From NCBI RefSeq assembly GCF_902728235.1, contig NZ_CACVBO010000001.1:248001-312000 (forward strand): a DNA stretch of 64,000 nt, read 5' to 3'. This document shows, one piece after another, positions 18,342 to 27,028 of this stretch (position 1 is the first letter of the stretch; each line of letters begins with the position of its first letter). Below the pieces are notes generated by a model. It ran no database searches. It worked only from the letters and a program-made list of their open reading frames with translations, and was not told the origin of the DNA. The stretch is from Lentimonas sp. CC4. Its GTDB lineage: Bacteria; Verrucomicrobiota; Verrucomicrobiia; Opitutales; Coraliomargaritaceae. A program made the translations under genes and the position numbers.

Positions 18342-18704
18342 ATGAAAAAACACAGCATAACTACCGTGTTATTAACCATCATCATGCCATGTCTCGCATT
18401 TGGCACAGATACTCAGGAAGCATCCCCTATAGATGCACCCGAGCCAATCTATGTCGAAAGTCCACAAGCGTTGGACGCCGATGCGGGTATGTATGTGATG
18501 GTTCTCCTCACAGTTAACACCGAAGGTGAAATCGAAAACGCTGAAGTCACACGTGCAGATGCACCCGACTTCGCTAAATCGGTGCTACAAGCAGTGAAGC
18601 AATGGCGCTTCACGCCTGCACTCAAGGATGGCGTAGCTGTTCGGAGCCGTGTGCTCGTCCCGTTTCGGGTCGCAGACGACTCCAGCGTCTACGCAATGCG
18701 TTAA
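18342..18704 (+). CDS. Small exported TonB C-terminal-domain protein
   Basis: 120 residues: signal peptide (MKKHSITTVLLTIIMPCLAFG), then directly a TonB C-terminal domain (VLLTVNTEGEIENAEVTRAD, LLQAVKQWRFTPALKDG-like, VRSRVLVPFRV). The normal N-terminal membrane anchor and proline-rich spacer of TonB are missing, so it is a soluble periplasmic or cleaved protein, not a full energy transducer. Such stand-alone domains are common in Bacteroidota and Verrucomicrobiota. No exbBD or receptor is next to it. Confidence 0.85.
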   Translation: MKKHSITTVLLTIIMPCLAFGTDTQEASPIDAPEPIYVESPQALDADAGMYVMVLLTVNTEGEIENAEVTRADAPDFAKSVLQAVKQWRFTPALKDGVAVRSRVLVPFRVADDSSVYAMR

Positions 18705-18764
18705 CCGTGAAAACCGAACGAAGTGACTCATGTCGCCTAGTTCCTTAAAATAAAGTCGAATAAA

Positions 18765-18806
18765 ACCCGGCCGCTCTTCCCATCAGGGAGGAGCGGCCAT
18801 TTTGTT
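18765..18806. terminator. Bidirectional terminator between TonB-domain gene and sufT
   Basis: GGCCGCTC...GAGCGGCC with partly paired inner bases (TTCC/GGGA), flanked by AAAACCC on the left and TTTTGTTG on the right. It can end both the rightward TonB-domain transcript and the leftward sufT transcript. Confidence 0.88.
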
Positions 18807-18833
18807 GCTATCATTCGACGAGCGAAACGAGCG

Positions 18834-19445
18834 CTACTCTAAACCCAGCTTTTGACGACCGGCTTCAGAAATCATATGTGGCGTCCAAGGTGGATCCCAT
18901 ACGATGTCCACTTGAGCAGACGACACACCTTGCAGTGCTTCGACGCGCGTCTTGGCATCATCCGCAATCACAGGCCCCATGCCGCAACCTTGCGCAGTGA
19001 GCGTCATCTTCACGCTAATCGCGTGCTTGCCGTCAGCGTCAGGCGCCGCGACCTGCATGTCATAAATGAGCCCCAAATCGACGATATTCACCGGAATCTC
19101 AGGATCAAAGCAGCTTTTCATCGCCTCCCATACCTGCTCTTCACTGAAAGGTGCATCCCCTTGCTCGGACTCAGCGGCTTGCGCCACCGCGTTGAGCTCA
19201 GACTGAGCCGCCGCTCCTAGGGCATCCCAATCCTTGCTCGAAAGACGAAATAACCCCGAGTCCGTGCGAATGGTGACTGTGCCACCGAGTGCTTGCGAAA
19301 TCACCGCACGCGTGCCAGCAGGCAGCACTTGCTCTTCCCCTGCAGGAATCACCGTCGCAGTGGTATCGCGAACCAACGTAAATTCTTCATTAAAATTCAT
19401 AAGCTCAACAACACTCAGATTCGGCACGGTGTCAATCAACGTCAT
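18834..19445 (-). CDS. sufT: SufT-like Fe-S assembly protein (MIP18/DUF59 family)
   Basis: About 203 residues. The N-terminal half matches the SufT extension (FTLVRDTTATVIPAGEEQVL, SQALGGTVTIRTDSGLFRLS). The C-terminal half is a complete MIP18/DUF59 domain with DPEIPVNIVDLGLIYDM and the conserved Cys in TAQGCGMGPV. The family helps mature Fe-S proteins. The start MTLIDTVPNL at 19445 is preferred over a slightly longer form. It is not beside other suf genes; an A-type carrier is at 28935. Confidence 0.88.
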   Translation of the reverse strand: MTLIDTVPNLSVVELMNFNEEFTLVRDTTATVIPAGEEQVLPAGTRAVISQALGGTVTIRTDSGLFRLSSKDWDALGAAAQSELNAVAQAAESEQGDAPFSEEQVWEAMKSCFDPEIPVNIVDLGLIYDMQVAAPDADGKHAISVKMTLTAQGCGMGPVIADDAKTRVEALQGVSSAQVDIVWDPPWTPHMISEAGRQKLGLE

Positions 19446-19579
19446 AATCACGCCCATCAGCACCGACTAATAAATTAAATTATCTCGCTAAAATCCTTGG
19501 CAATTACCCCGAGAGCTTCACCATCTGTGACTTCCTATTAATTCACCCCGAGGTTATAATCCCCCACGACCTTTATATA

Positions 19580-20869
19580 ATGTTCAAATCGTTTGCCATG
19601 GCGCTCAGCCGATTCGCCCTTCTGTTACTATGCACGCTACCACTGACCAGTCAGGGAGCATCCTCGAAAGAGGCACCGCTGGATCTAAGTATCCTAGAAC
19701 AACGAGATGCCTTGCGGCCCTACATGACAGCCCGGCAACGTATCGCTTACGTCGAAGCGGCCAAGCTAATCAAACAAGGTCAGTCCGACATCCGCAGTGG
19801 CCAAACCCTCCAACAGCAAAGGCCGAGTGCGCTCGATCCGAATAAAGACCTAAAACCGATCCACAAACGAGGCGAACGCCTTGCCGAAGAGGGTCAGGCA
19901 AAAATAAGACAAGGCCAACAGCAACTCGTCAAACTGCTGAGCGCCGTTCAAGAAGCGAAGATAGCGAATCAAGCCATCGCCGCGCAAAAATTCAACTTCG
20001 ACCTCGTCGAACAAGACGACTATGCCACCGCCCTCAAAGTGGCCGCCAAACAGACACTTGAGGCATGCCAAACTGCTGGCTATCAAAATGTCTTCTTCGA
20101 TGGCTTACGTATCGTCACCGCAGAACAAAACGCGAAGGCAGGGCCCAAACTGCACAATGCCGCTTACGACACTTTCATTCAAGCAGACGGCTCACAGTTC
20201 CGCGTCGCAGTGCCACTCGGACTCCAACTTGCCAACAGTGACACGTCCCAAGAATACACGTTTCAATACGACAACGCCGCAGCGTTTAAAGGCGAAAAAG
20301 CCGCCCTTCTAGCCATCGAATTGATCGCACCAAGCAACGATCAAGAAGCGCTCCTATCAGTGCGCACCTTCGACCTAGCATCGCAACAGCTAATCTCCAG
20401 CGTGATGTTCTACATTAAGAATGCAAGCGATGCGCTTCAGCCCGACAGCGAACCTACAGAAACCACTGAACCAACAGAAACTGAAGTCGCGACAACCGAA
20501 GCCGTGCGCTCGATCCCCGCAAGCATCACAATCAACAACTCAAATCAGCTGATCGAAAAACTCGCGGGGCTGCCATCGCCCTATTTATTTGAAACGGTAA
20601 CCACCACGGAGAATCCCGCTCAAGCCGCTTTGATTGACGTGCTAATCAAAGATACGGTCCTAAAAAACTCGGAACTCATCCTAGTTGAGAGTCTTTTCAT
20701 CCAACGCGCTTATTTACCAGATGGCGTTGAAGCAGAAGCCCTCTCTAGTGCCGCCACTGCAGAGCTCTCAATCACACCAAACGAAGACGACTACACCATC
20801 GTTGCCATCGCCTACGAAAGTGGCCGCGAGCTCGAGATCGGCACCATTGCACTGCAATTGCCCGAGTAG
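19580..20869 (+). CDS. Exported protein of unknown function
   Basis: 429 residues with a signal peptide (MFKSFAMALSRFALLLLCTL...SQG). Residues about 45-125 are helical, rich in Gln, Lys and Glu, with repeated GQ.I.(S/Q)GQ patterns (KQGQSDIRSGQTLQQQ; EEGQAKIRQGQQQLVKLL), so probably a coiled coil. Residues about 130-280 are mixed alpha/beta. A Thr/Glu-Pro linker (EPTETTEPTETEVATTE) joins a second globular part. No known domain was recognised. Its operon status is unclear; the next gene starts 68 bp downstream. Confidence 0.55.
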   Translation: MFKSFAMALSRFALLLLCTLPLTSQGASSKEAPLDLSILEQRDALRPYMTARQRIAYVEAAKLIKQGQSDIRSGQTLQQQRPSALDPNKDLKPIHKRGERLAEEGQAKIRQGQQQLVKLLSAVQEAKIANQAIAAQKFNFDLVEQDDYATALKVAAKQTLEACQTAGYQNVFFDGLRIVTAEQNAKAGPKLHNAAYDTFIQADGSQFRVAVPLGLQLANSDTSQEYTFQYDNAAAFKGEKAALLAIELIAPSNDQEALLSVRTFDLASQQLISSVMFYIKNASDALQPDSEPTETTEPTETEVATTEAVRSIPASITINNSNQLIEKLAGLPSPYLFETVTTTENPAQAALIDVLIKDTVLKNSELILVESLFIQRAYLPDGVEAEALSSAATAELSITPNEDDYTIVAIAYESGRELEIGTIALQLPE

Positions 20870-20937
20870 TCGCAACACGCATTTAGCGCACTTAATAGTC
20901 TTGAAGAATCGCACGCGGTTCGCCTTAAGCTTTCTGC

Positions 20938-22137
20938 ATGTCTAAAGTAATTATTATCGGTGCTGGTGGAGTTGGTAATGTAGTCGCACACAAATGCGCA
21001 CAACTACCGGAAATTTTCGAAGAGATCGTCCTCGCGTCACGCACGGTTTCTAAGTGCGAAGCCATCGCCAAGGACATCGAAGCCAAACAGGGGCGCACGA
21101 TTCGCACCGCTGCGATTGATGCCGACGATGTGCCAGCCACCACGGCACTCTTCCTAGCAGAGAAGCCCGACCTCGTCATCAACGTCGCCCTTCCCTACCA
21201 AGATTTAACCATCATGGATGCCTGCCTCGCTGCTGGCGTCGATTACCTAGACACCGCCAACTACGAGCCACTCGACGAAGCCAAGTTCGAATACAAATGG
21301 CAGTGGGCCTACCAAGATCACTTCAAAGACGCAGGCCGCACCGCGATCCTCGGCTCGGGGTTTGATCCAGGCGTAACGAATATGTTCTGCGCCTACGCGC
21401 AAAAGCACCTATTCGACGAGATCGAGACGATCGATATCCTCGACGCCAACGCAGGCGACCACGGCCACCACTTTGCCACCAATTTCAATCCGGAGATCAA
21501 CATTCGCGAAATCACTGCGAACGGTCGCTACTGGGAAGAAGGCGAATGGAAGGAAGTCGAGCCAATGAGCGTGCACCAAGTTTACGACTTCCCTGTCGTC
21601 GGCGAACAAGACGCCTACCTGCTCTACCACGAAGAACTCGAGTCTCTTTGCCAAAACATCAAAGGCCTCAAGCGTATCCGCTTTTGGATGACTTTCTCGC
21701 AAAAATACCTGACACACCTACGCGTGTTGGAAAATGTCGGCATGACCTCGATCGAGCCGATCGAAGTCAACGGGGCGAAGATCGCGCCGATCGAATTTCT
21801 ACGTCACGTATTGCCCGACCCAGGCAGCCTCGGCCCACGCACCAAGGGTAAGACTTGCATCGGTTGCGACATCGTCGGCACCAAAGACGGCCAGAAGAAG
21901 CGCATCTTTATCTACAACACCTGCGACCACCAAGAGTGCTACCAGGAAGTGTCTAGCCAAGCAATCAGCTACACCACTGGCGTGCCTGCGATGATTGGCG
22001 CGCAAATGATCCTACGTGGCCTCTGGAAAGAGCCCGGCGTCTGGAACATGGAGCAATGCGATCCCGATCCATTCATGGAAGAGCTCAACCTACGCGGCTT
22101 GCCATGGCAGGTGATTGATTTGCCGCTGGAAGGGTAA
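20938..22137 (+). CDS. Carboxynorspermidine dehydrogenase (saccharopine dehydrogenase family)
   Basis: 399 residues. N-terminal Rossmann fold IIIGAGGVGNVVAHKCAQ, then the family segments ALPYQDLTIMDACLAAGVDY and GSGFDPGVTNMFCAYAQKHL, which are characteristic of the carboxynorspermidine/carboxyspermidine synthase branch rather than lysine saccharopine reductase. The enzyme reductively joins aspartate semialdehyde with a diamine on the alternative spermidine/norspermidine route. The decarboxylase partner NspC is not in the window. A bidirectional terminator follows at 22261, after a family B repeat. Confidence 0.88.
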   Translation: MSKVIIIGAGGVGNVVAHKCAQLPEIFEEIVLASRTVSKCEAIAKDIEAKQGRTIRTAAIDADDVPATTALFLAEKPDLVINVALPYQDLTIMDACLAAGVDYLDTANYEPLDEAKFEYKWQWAYQDHFKDAGRTAILGSGFDPGVTNMFCAYAQKHLFDEIETIDILDANAGDHGHHFATNFNPEINIREITANGRYWEEGEWKEVEPMSVHQVYDFPVVGEQDAYLLYHEELESLCQNIKGLKRIRFWMTFSQKYLTHLRVLENVGMTSIEPIEVNGAKIAPIEFLRHVLPDPGSLGPRTKGKTCIGCDIVGTKDGQKKRIFIYNTCDHQECYQEVSSQAISYTTGVPAMIGAQMILRGLWKEPGVWNMEQCDPDPFMEELNLRGLPWQVIDLPLEG

Positions 22138-22145
22138 TTCCCTCC

Positions 22146-22242
22146 GTAGGGGCTTTGCTTGCGAAGTCCGCGTAAAGACCGCAAGGGCACGAAACTTCGC
22201 GACGTTTCCTGCCTTTGCGGATCGCGCGAGCACGACCCCTAC
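22146..22242. repeat. REP-like repeat family B, full copy
   Basis: Left arm GTAGGGGCTTTGCTTGCGAA, right arm ending GCGAGCACGACCCCTAC, with interior inverted segments. Non-coding and able to fold as a long imperfect hairpin. It lies immediately after the carboxynorspermidine dehydrogenase stop. Confidence 0.75.
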
Positions 22243-22260
22243 TATGAGTAAATTCAACAA

Positions 22261-22299
22261 AAAAGGCCGAGGCACTTTACAGTGACCTCGGCCTTTTGC
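22261..22299. terminator. Bidirectional terminator between carboxynorspermidine dehydrogenase and cysN
   Basis: AAAAGGCCGAGG pairs perfectly with CCTCGGCCTTTT; an inner CAC/GTG extends the stem past a bulged A. A-run on the left and T-run on the right serve both strands of the convergent pair. Confidence 0.92.
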
Positions 22300-22318
22300 T
22301 TAAAAATCGTTCGAGCGA

Positions 22319-23599
22319 TTAGATGATCATGCCCGCCGCAACAGTGGCGTTGGTTAACTCATCGATCAGCACGAAGCTACCAGTAATACGGTTGGACTTG
22401 TAGCTATCCGCAATCAACGGAGCCGAAGTGCGCAACTTGATACGGCCGATATCATTCAACTGGAATGTTAGATCATCCTCGATCTTGTGCAGCGTGTTGA
22501 TGTTCACCTTGTAGCAAACTTCAGTCACGATGGCTTTTACATCCTTCGTCGTATGACGAAGCGCGTATTTACCGCTACCCGACAAAGTCTTATCAGAGGA
22601 GAACCAGCAGATCATCGCATCAATATCTTGTGTCGGCTCGGGGCGGTTGTTCGCTTTCACGAGCATATCACCACGAGACATATCGATCTCATCTTCGAGT
22701 GTGATCGTCGCAGACATTGGCGCAAAGGCCTCATCCTGCGGACCGTTCATCGACTCAATCGACTTAATCTTCGATGCAAAACCAGAAGGTAGCACGGTGA
22801 CATCGTCACCTGGCTTAAAGACCCCCCCCGCCACACGACCCGCGAAACCGCGGAAGTCATGATACTTGTCAGATTGTGGACGAATCACCCACTGCACAGG
22901 GAAACGTGCCTCAACGTGATTCTCATCGGCACCGATATAAACGGTTTCCAAATGGTAGAGCAGTGTTGGCCCTTGATACCAAGGCATGTTCTCGGACTTA
23001 TCGACGATGTTATCACCGATCAGCGCGCTGGCTGGAATGAAAGTGACTTCAACGATGTTATCGAGACGAGAGGCAAAGCTCTTAAAGTCTTCGACGATCT
23101 TATTGAACACACCCTCGTCCCAATCGACCAAGTCCATCTTATTCACACACACAACAACGTGCTGAATGCGAAGCAAGTTAGCGATGAACGAGTGACGGCA
23201 TGTTTGCTCGATCACTCCCTTACGCGCATCGATCAACACAATCGCAAGATTAGCGGTGGATGCACCGGTCACCATGTTACGTGTGTATTGAATGTGCCCC
23301 GGTGTATCGGCGATGATGAACTTGCGCTTTGGCGTTGCGAAATAGCGGTATGCCACGTCGATAGTAATGCCCTGCTCACGTTCAGCACGGAGGCCGTCAG
23401 TCAAGAGTGCGAGATTCACATTCTCGTCGCCACGTGCCTTGGAGCTAACCTCCATTGCCTCCATTTGGTCTTCGAAAATGGCCTTACTATCGTAGAGTAG
23501 GCGCCCGATCAATGTGCTCTTACCGTCGTCAACGGAACCCGCAGTCGTGAACCGTAGTAGGTCCATATCGAGGTATCCTGAATTTGTTTCTTCGCTCAT
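22319..23599 (-). CDS. cysN: Sulfate adenylyltransferase subunit 1 (GTPase)
   Basis: 426 residues, EF-Tu-like GTPase. G-motifs are complete: GSVDDGKS at 21-28, DTPGH, and NKMDLVDW. The ATG at 23599 (MSEETNSGYLDMDLL) is chosen; a longer open frame upstream runs through the intergenic word array into cysD and is not real. With CysD it drives ATP + sulfate to APS with GTP hydrolysis. No fused APS kinase domain is present; cysC is a separate gene at the head of this operon. Confidence 0.95.
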   Translation of the reverse strand: MSEETNSGYLDMDLLRFTTAGSVDDGKSTLIGRLLYDSKAIFEDQMEAMEVSSKARGDENVNLALLTDGLRAEREQGITIDVAYRYFATPKRKFIIADTPGHIQYTRNMVTGASTANLAIVLIDARKGVIEQTCRHSFIANLLRIQHVVVCVNKMDLVDWDEGVFNKIVEDFKSFASRLDNIVEVTFIPASALIGDNIVDKSENMPWYQGPTLLYHLETVYIGADENHVEARFPVQWVIRPQSDKYHDFRGFAGRVAGGVFKPGDDVTVLPSGFASKIKSIESMNGPQDEAFAPMSATITLEDEIDMSRGDMLVKANNRPEPTQDIDAMICWFSSDKTLSGSGKYALRHTTKDVKAIVTEVCYKVNINTLHKIEDDLTFQLNDIGRIKLRTSAPLIADSYKSNRITGSFVLIDELTNATVAAGMII

Positions 23600-23659
23600 G
23601 TTATTTTTAAAAGTTTGAAAGTGGAAATGTATAAAAGTGGGAAAGTTAAATGAATTGGA

Positions 23660-23699
23660 AGTTTTCGTAATTCCTAATTCGTAATTCCTAATTCTAAAA
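23660..23699. repeat. AATTCCTA word array between cysD and cysN
   Basis: Four copies of an 8-9-base word on the + strand (GTAATTCCTAATTCGTAATT, CCTAATTC), overlapping the last codons of cysD. The same word forms the array before the DUF1501 gene at 52244-52277 and before pntAb. Confidence 0.7.
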
Positions 23700-24602
23700 G
23701 TATCCCTGTTTCTTACGGTCTTCCATCGCGGTTTCAGAACGCTTGTCATCGGCACGTGTGCCACGCTCGGTCTGACGCGCCGCAGCGACTTCGTCGATGA
23801 TGTCATCGAGGTTATCCGCAGTGGAGAGACATGCACCCGTGCATGTCGCATCACCAATGGTGCGGAAACGAACAGTCATCTTCTCAACCTTCTCACCGGG
23901 GAGGAGCTCGATAAAGTCACAGACGCCCATGATCACACCGTCACGAATGAAGCAGTCACGCTCGTGAGTAAAATAAAGGTGCGGCAGTTCGATTTCCTCG
24001 GCCTTGATGTATTGCCAGATGTCCATCTCCGTCCAGTTACTGAGCGGGAAGACACGGAAGTGCTCACCGTGCTGCTTGCGACCGTTGAAAATATTCCACA
24101 GCTCTGGGCGTTGGTTCTTCGGATCCCATTGACCGAAGGCATCGCGGTGCGAGAAGAAACGCTCTTTTGCACGCGCCTTTTCTTCATCGCGACGACCACC
24201 ACCGAGAGCGGCGTCGTATTGACCCTCTTCAAGCGCTTCGAGCAGTGCTACAGTTTGCAGACCATTACGGCTCGCACGTGCGCCCTTCTCTTCGACGACC
24301 TTACCTTCGTCGATCGCTTTTTGCACAGAGCCGACAATCAGATCGGCGCCCAACTCTGCGACATACTTATCGCGAAACTCCATGGTTTCCGGGAAGTTAT
24401 GGCCCGTATCAACGTGCAACAACTGGAATGGCAACTTCGCTGGCCAGAAAGCCTTTCTAGCGAGGTGCGCCATGACGATAGAGTCTTTACCACCGGAAAA
24501 GAGCAGGACTGGTTTCTCAAACTGTGCAGCAGTCTCGCGAAGGACGTAGATCGCTTCGGACTCAAGCTGTTTGAGGTGTGTGATTGTGTAGTCGTTGTGC
24601 AT
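23694..24602 (-). CDS. cysD: Sulfate adenylyltransferase subunit 2
   Basis: 302 residues, the normal CysD length. The ATP-pyrophosphatase PP-loop is SGGKDS at 36-41; further signatures are LGGGRRDEEKARAKER and RFRTIGDATCTGA. It forms APS from ATP and sulfate together with CysN. Order cysC-cysD-cysN, all leftward, 33 bp after cysC. No APS/PAPS reductase gene is in the window, so the end use (cysteine synthesis or sulfate transfer) cannot be decided here. Confidence 0.96.
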   Translation of the reverse strand: MHNDYTITHLKQLESEAIYVLRETAAQFEKPVLLFSGGKDSIVMAHLARKAFWPAKLPFQLLHVDTGHNFPETMEFRDKYVAELGADLIVGSVQKAIDEGKVVEEKGARASRNGLQTVALLEALEEGQYDAALGGGRRDEEKARAKERFFSHRDAFGQWDPKNQRPELWNIFNGRKQHGEHFRVFPLSNWTEMDIWQYIKAEEIELPHLYFTHERDCFIRDGVIMGVCDFIELLPGEKVEKMTVRFRTIGDATCTGACLSTADNLDDIIDEVAAARQTERGTRADDKRSETAMEDRKKQGYF

Positions 24603-24635
24603 CGTTCTTATATATAAATGTAGAAGAAAGCGTGT

Positions 24636-25256
24636 TTAGGAGTGAGCGCTGCTTTGAATGAGCGGCAGGATACGCTCTAAAAGTTCGTTGATCGACTCTT
24701 CTTCAGTCTGAGAGTCAGTGGAAATAATCCAGTCATTGTCATCTTCGGCGGGTTCCTCAAAAGAGGAATCTTTCCCGGTAAAGTGCTTCACACCACCCGC
24801 TGCGGCTTTGGCATACAGGCCTTTGACATCGCGCTCGGCGCACGTCTCGAAGGATGCCTGCACGTAAACCGGAGTAAAGTCCTCCGCACCGACGATCTCG
24901 CCAGCGGTTGCACGCAAGTCGCGTTTCGGAGTAATAAAGGACGTAAACACCACCATACCAGCGTCTAAGAAGAGACGAGCCACTTCGGATATCCGGCGAA
25001 TATTCTCCTGGCGATCTGCATCAGAGAAACCGAGGTCGCTGTTCAAACCGCTGCGAATATTATCTCCATCCAAAATCTTGGTAAAAATACCACGCTCGGT
25101 CAGTTTTCGCTCCACGGCATTCGCGAGTGTGCTCTTGCCCGACCCCGAAAGCCCATAAAACCAGAACACGTGCCCACGTTGACGCAATTGCGCCTCCTTG
25201 GCGTCGCGACCAAGCATGCGGTGAAATTCTGTGTGTATGTTTTCGGGTGCGCTCAT
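24636..25256 (-). CDS. cysC: Adenylylsulfate kinase
   Basis: 206 residues. Walker A GLSGSGKS at 35-42, the DGDNIRSGLNSDLGFSDADR signature and VFTSFITPKRDLR are all present. It phosphorylates APS to PAPS. First gene of the cysC-cysD-cysN operon. No Shine-Dalgarno is obvious before the ATG. Confidence 0.96.
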   Translation of the reverse strand: MSAPENIHTEFHRMLGRDAKEAQLRQRGHVFWFYGLSGSGKSTLANAVERKLTERGIFTKILDGDNIRSGLNSDLGFSDADRQENIRRISEVARLFLDAGMVVFTSFITPKRDLRATAGEIVGAEDFTPVYVQASFETCAERDVKGLYAKAAAGGVKHFTGKDSSFEEPAEDDNDWIISTDSQTEEESINELLERILPLIQSSAHS

Positions 25257-25377
25257 AAAAATGAAGGATCGGATACAAACAGCATCCTTAAGAAAGTAAA
25301 CGAGTTATTCTTATTATTAGTTCTTGAGTCAAGAACTAATGATAAGAAATAAAAACACCAACTCCCTAGCCCATTGC

Positions 25378-27024
25378 TTACTTCTTTTTTGCAGGCGGCA
25401 CCTTCAACTTCCGCGCAGTCAGCGTCCAGTTTGAGGACAGGCCCGCATCTCCCTGGCTCAACGCAATTTTGGCACCGCCCTCGAGTAAGGAAATCCGTAG
25501 CGCCTTCTCCAAACCCTGTTGATCGATCAGTTTTTTATATAAATCGAGCGCCAGCCCGCTCTCGTTGTGCTTATTTAGGAAACTTGCGATTTGTTGCACC
25601 AACACCACGTCTTCACGCGAGAACACTGTGATGTAGCGAACCACTCTCAACGCTTCTACCGCCTTCTGATCCTCCCCTGCTGCTGCATACAGCGTTGCCA
25701 ACTTATAGGCCAAAGGTAACGACGGCTGGCGAACCAACTGTGTCCGCGCAAAGGACAAGGCCTCATCCGTCTTGCCTTCGGCTTCGAGACGATTGATCTG
25801 CCGCAGGCAAAGATACGCGCTAAAAGGAGACTTCATCGACTCTTTCAACTGCGCATCCAACCCAACTTTGAATGGACGATACAACGGATCACCGATCGCC
25901 ACCCCCTGCCAACTCAACGCTGGATTACTAAACATCACCGCCTCACCAAAGGTATGCCCCTCGAGCAACGCCTCCAGCAGCATCTGCGGATGGTGCGTAT
26001 ACTCAAGATACGGCTCATATACATTGCCCACCGTCGCACAGTATCCCTGACTTACAAAAGCCCCGAGCCACCCCTTACTCGTCGAACGCACAGTCGTGCC
26101 CGAAAAACTATGAAGGTGAAATCCGATCGCCCCCGGCGGCACCGACCACTTCGCCTCACGCCATGGCCCATACGCATTCTGGCGATACCAGCCCATATAA
26201 ATCGCAGGCGCATCGTAGCGATCACGACCATCCATCGCTCGTTTTGTCTTCTCAAAATCGGTATCGAAAAATGCCTTCACCGCGAGATCGCCCGCCGCAT
26301 TCATCCATTCATCTCCCTTCGCATGCGGCCCGCCAATATCGAAATACGCACGCCCGATCAGCCCCTCTGCCTCAGCCTGCATGCTCCGCTCGATCAAGTC
26401 GGTGACGGACTCGACGCTCGGCCCATCCAGACGGCTGACTCGAATCACACGCTTCGCGTCCAAGCGGGTCGGTTTGATGTTCGAGAACAATGGATTCGGC
26501 ACAAATGCAGTCATCGGCAAATTTGCCGGTGACGCTAACAAAGCCAGTTCGCCATCGACCGAACCATTATTCACCTGAAACTGCTTCGGCAACTGTCCCA
26601 AGTTCGCCTCCAACAGCGTCGAATCATTCGCGATCCTCAGCGGCACGCCCCGCGTCGTTACGAGATAGCTGATCTTATGCGTCGCAATCGACACACGCTC
26701 ACGACCGACGATATCCCGCCCTGTCGCCTTCACTGCGGTCATCCAATTCTTGTCAATCAAGGCATTCAGCAGCGGATTGTATATCGCATCCACAAACTCA
26801 CGCACCGACACCGTTTCCTTCGTCGGCATATCTAGCGCGATAATATTCTCCGACGGTATCCCCCGCTGCTCTGTATAATACTTAGCAATGTCGGCCGAGC
26901 CGCTATCGTTGGTATTTACCAGCACCACCACATGATCTGCCTCGTCCGCAGCCAACCGAACAAGAGCGACTGCACCGACACACATAAGACCAACAATAGA
27001 TAAGGAAATTTTTCTAAAAGACAT
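25378..27024 (-). CDS. TIGR03790 family exported protein with TPR-like C-terminus
   Basis: 548 residues; N-terminal signal or anchor (SLSIVGLMCVGAVALVRLAA). The core (VVVLVNTNDSGSADIAKYYT, YLVTTRGVPLRI, HLHSFSGTTVR, NVYEPYLEYTHHPQMLLEAL) matches the TIGR03790 family, which is widespread in Verrucomicrobia, Planctomycetes and Acidobacteria and of unknown function. Residues about 420-530 are helical and resemble TPR repeats (ALSFARTQLVRQPSLPLAYK). It starts 4 bp after the amidase stop, so they form one operon with a possible shared role at the cell wall. Confidence 0.8.
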   Translation of the reverse strand: MSFRKISLSIVGLMCVGAVALVRLAADEADHVVVLVNTNDSGSADIAKYYTEQRGIPSENIIALDMPTKETVSVREFVDAIYNPLLNALIDKNWMTAVKATGRDIVGRERVSIATHKISYLVTTRGVPLRIANDSTLLEANLGQLPKQFQVNNGSVDGELALLASPANLPMTAFVPNPLFSNIKPTRLDAKRVIRVSRLDGPSVESVTDLIERSMQAEAEGLIGRAYFDIGGPHAKGDEWMNAAGDLAVKAFFDTDFEKTKRAMDGRDRYDAPAIYMGWYRQNAYGPWREAKWSVPPGAIGFHLHSFSGTTVRSTSKGWLGAFVSQGYCATVGNVYEPYLEYTHHPQMLLEALLEGHTFGEAVMFSNPALSWQGVAIGDPLYRPFKVGLDAQLKESMKSPFSAYLCLRQINRLEAEGKTDEALSFARTQLVRQPSLPLAYKLATLYAAAGEDQKAVEALRVVRYITVFSREDVVLVQQIASFLNKHNESGLALDLYKKLIDQQGLEKALRISLLEGGAKIALSQGDAGLSSNWTLTARKLKVPPAKKK

Positions 27025-27028
27025 AAAG

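Noticed and set aside
22859-23500. 213-residue frame opposite cysN
   Set aside because: Lies entirely within the conserved GTPase gene and has no recognisable domain.
23600-23857. N-terminal extension of cysN upstream of 23599
   Set aside because: It would read through the AATTCCTA word array and overlap cysD by about 160 bp; CysN orthologues begin at the MSEETNSG-like position.
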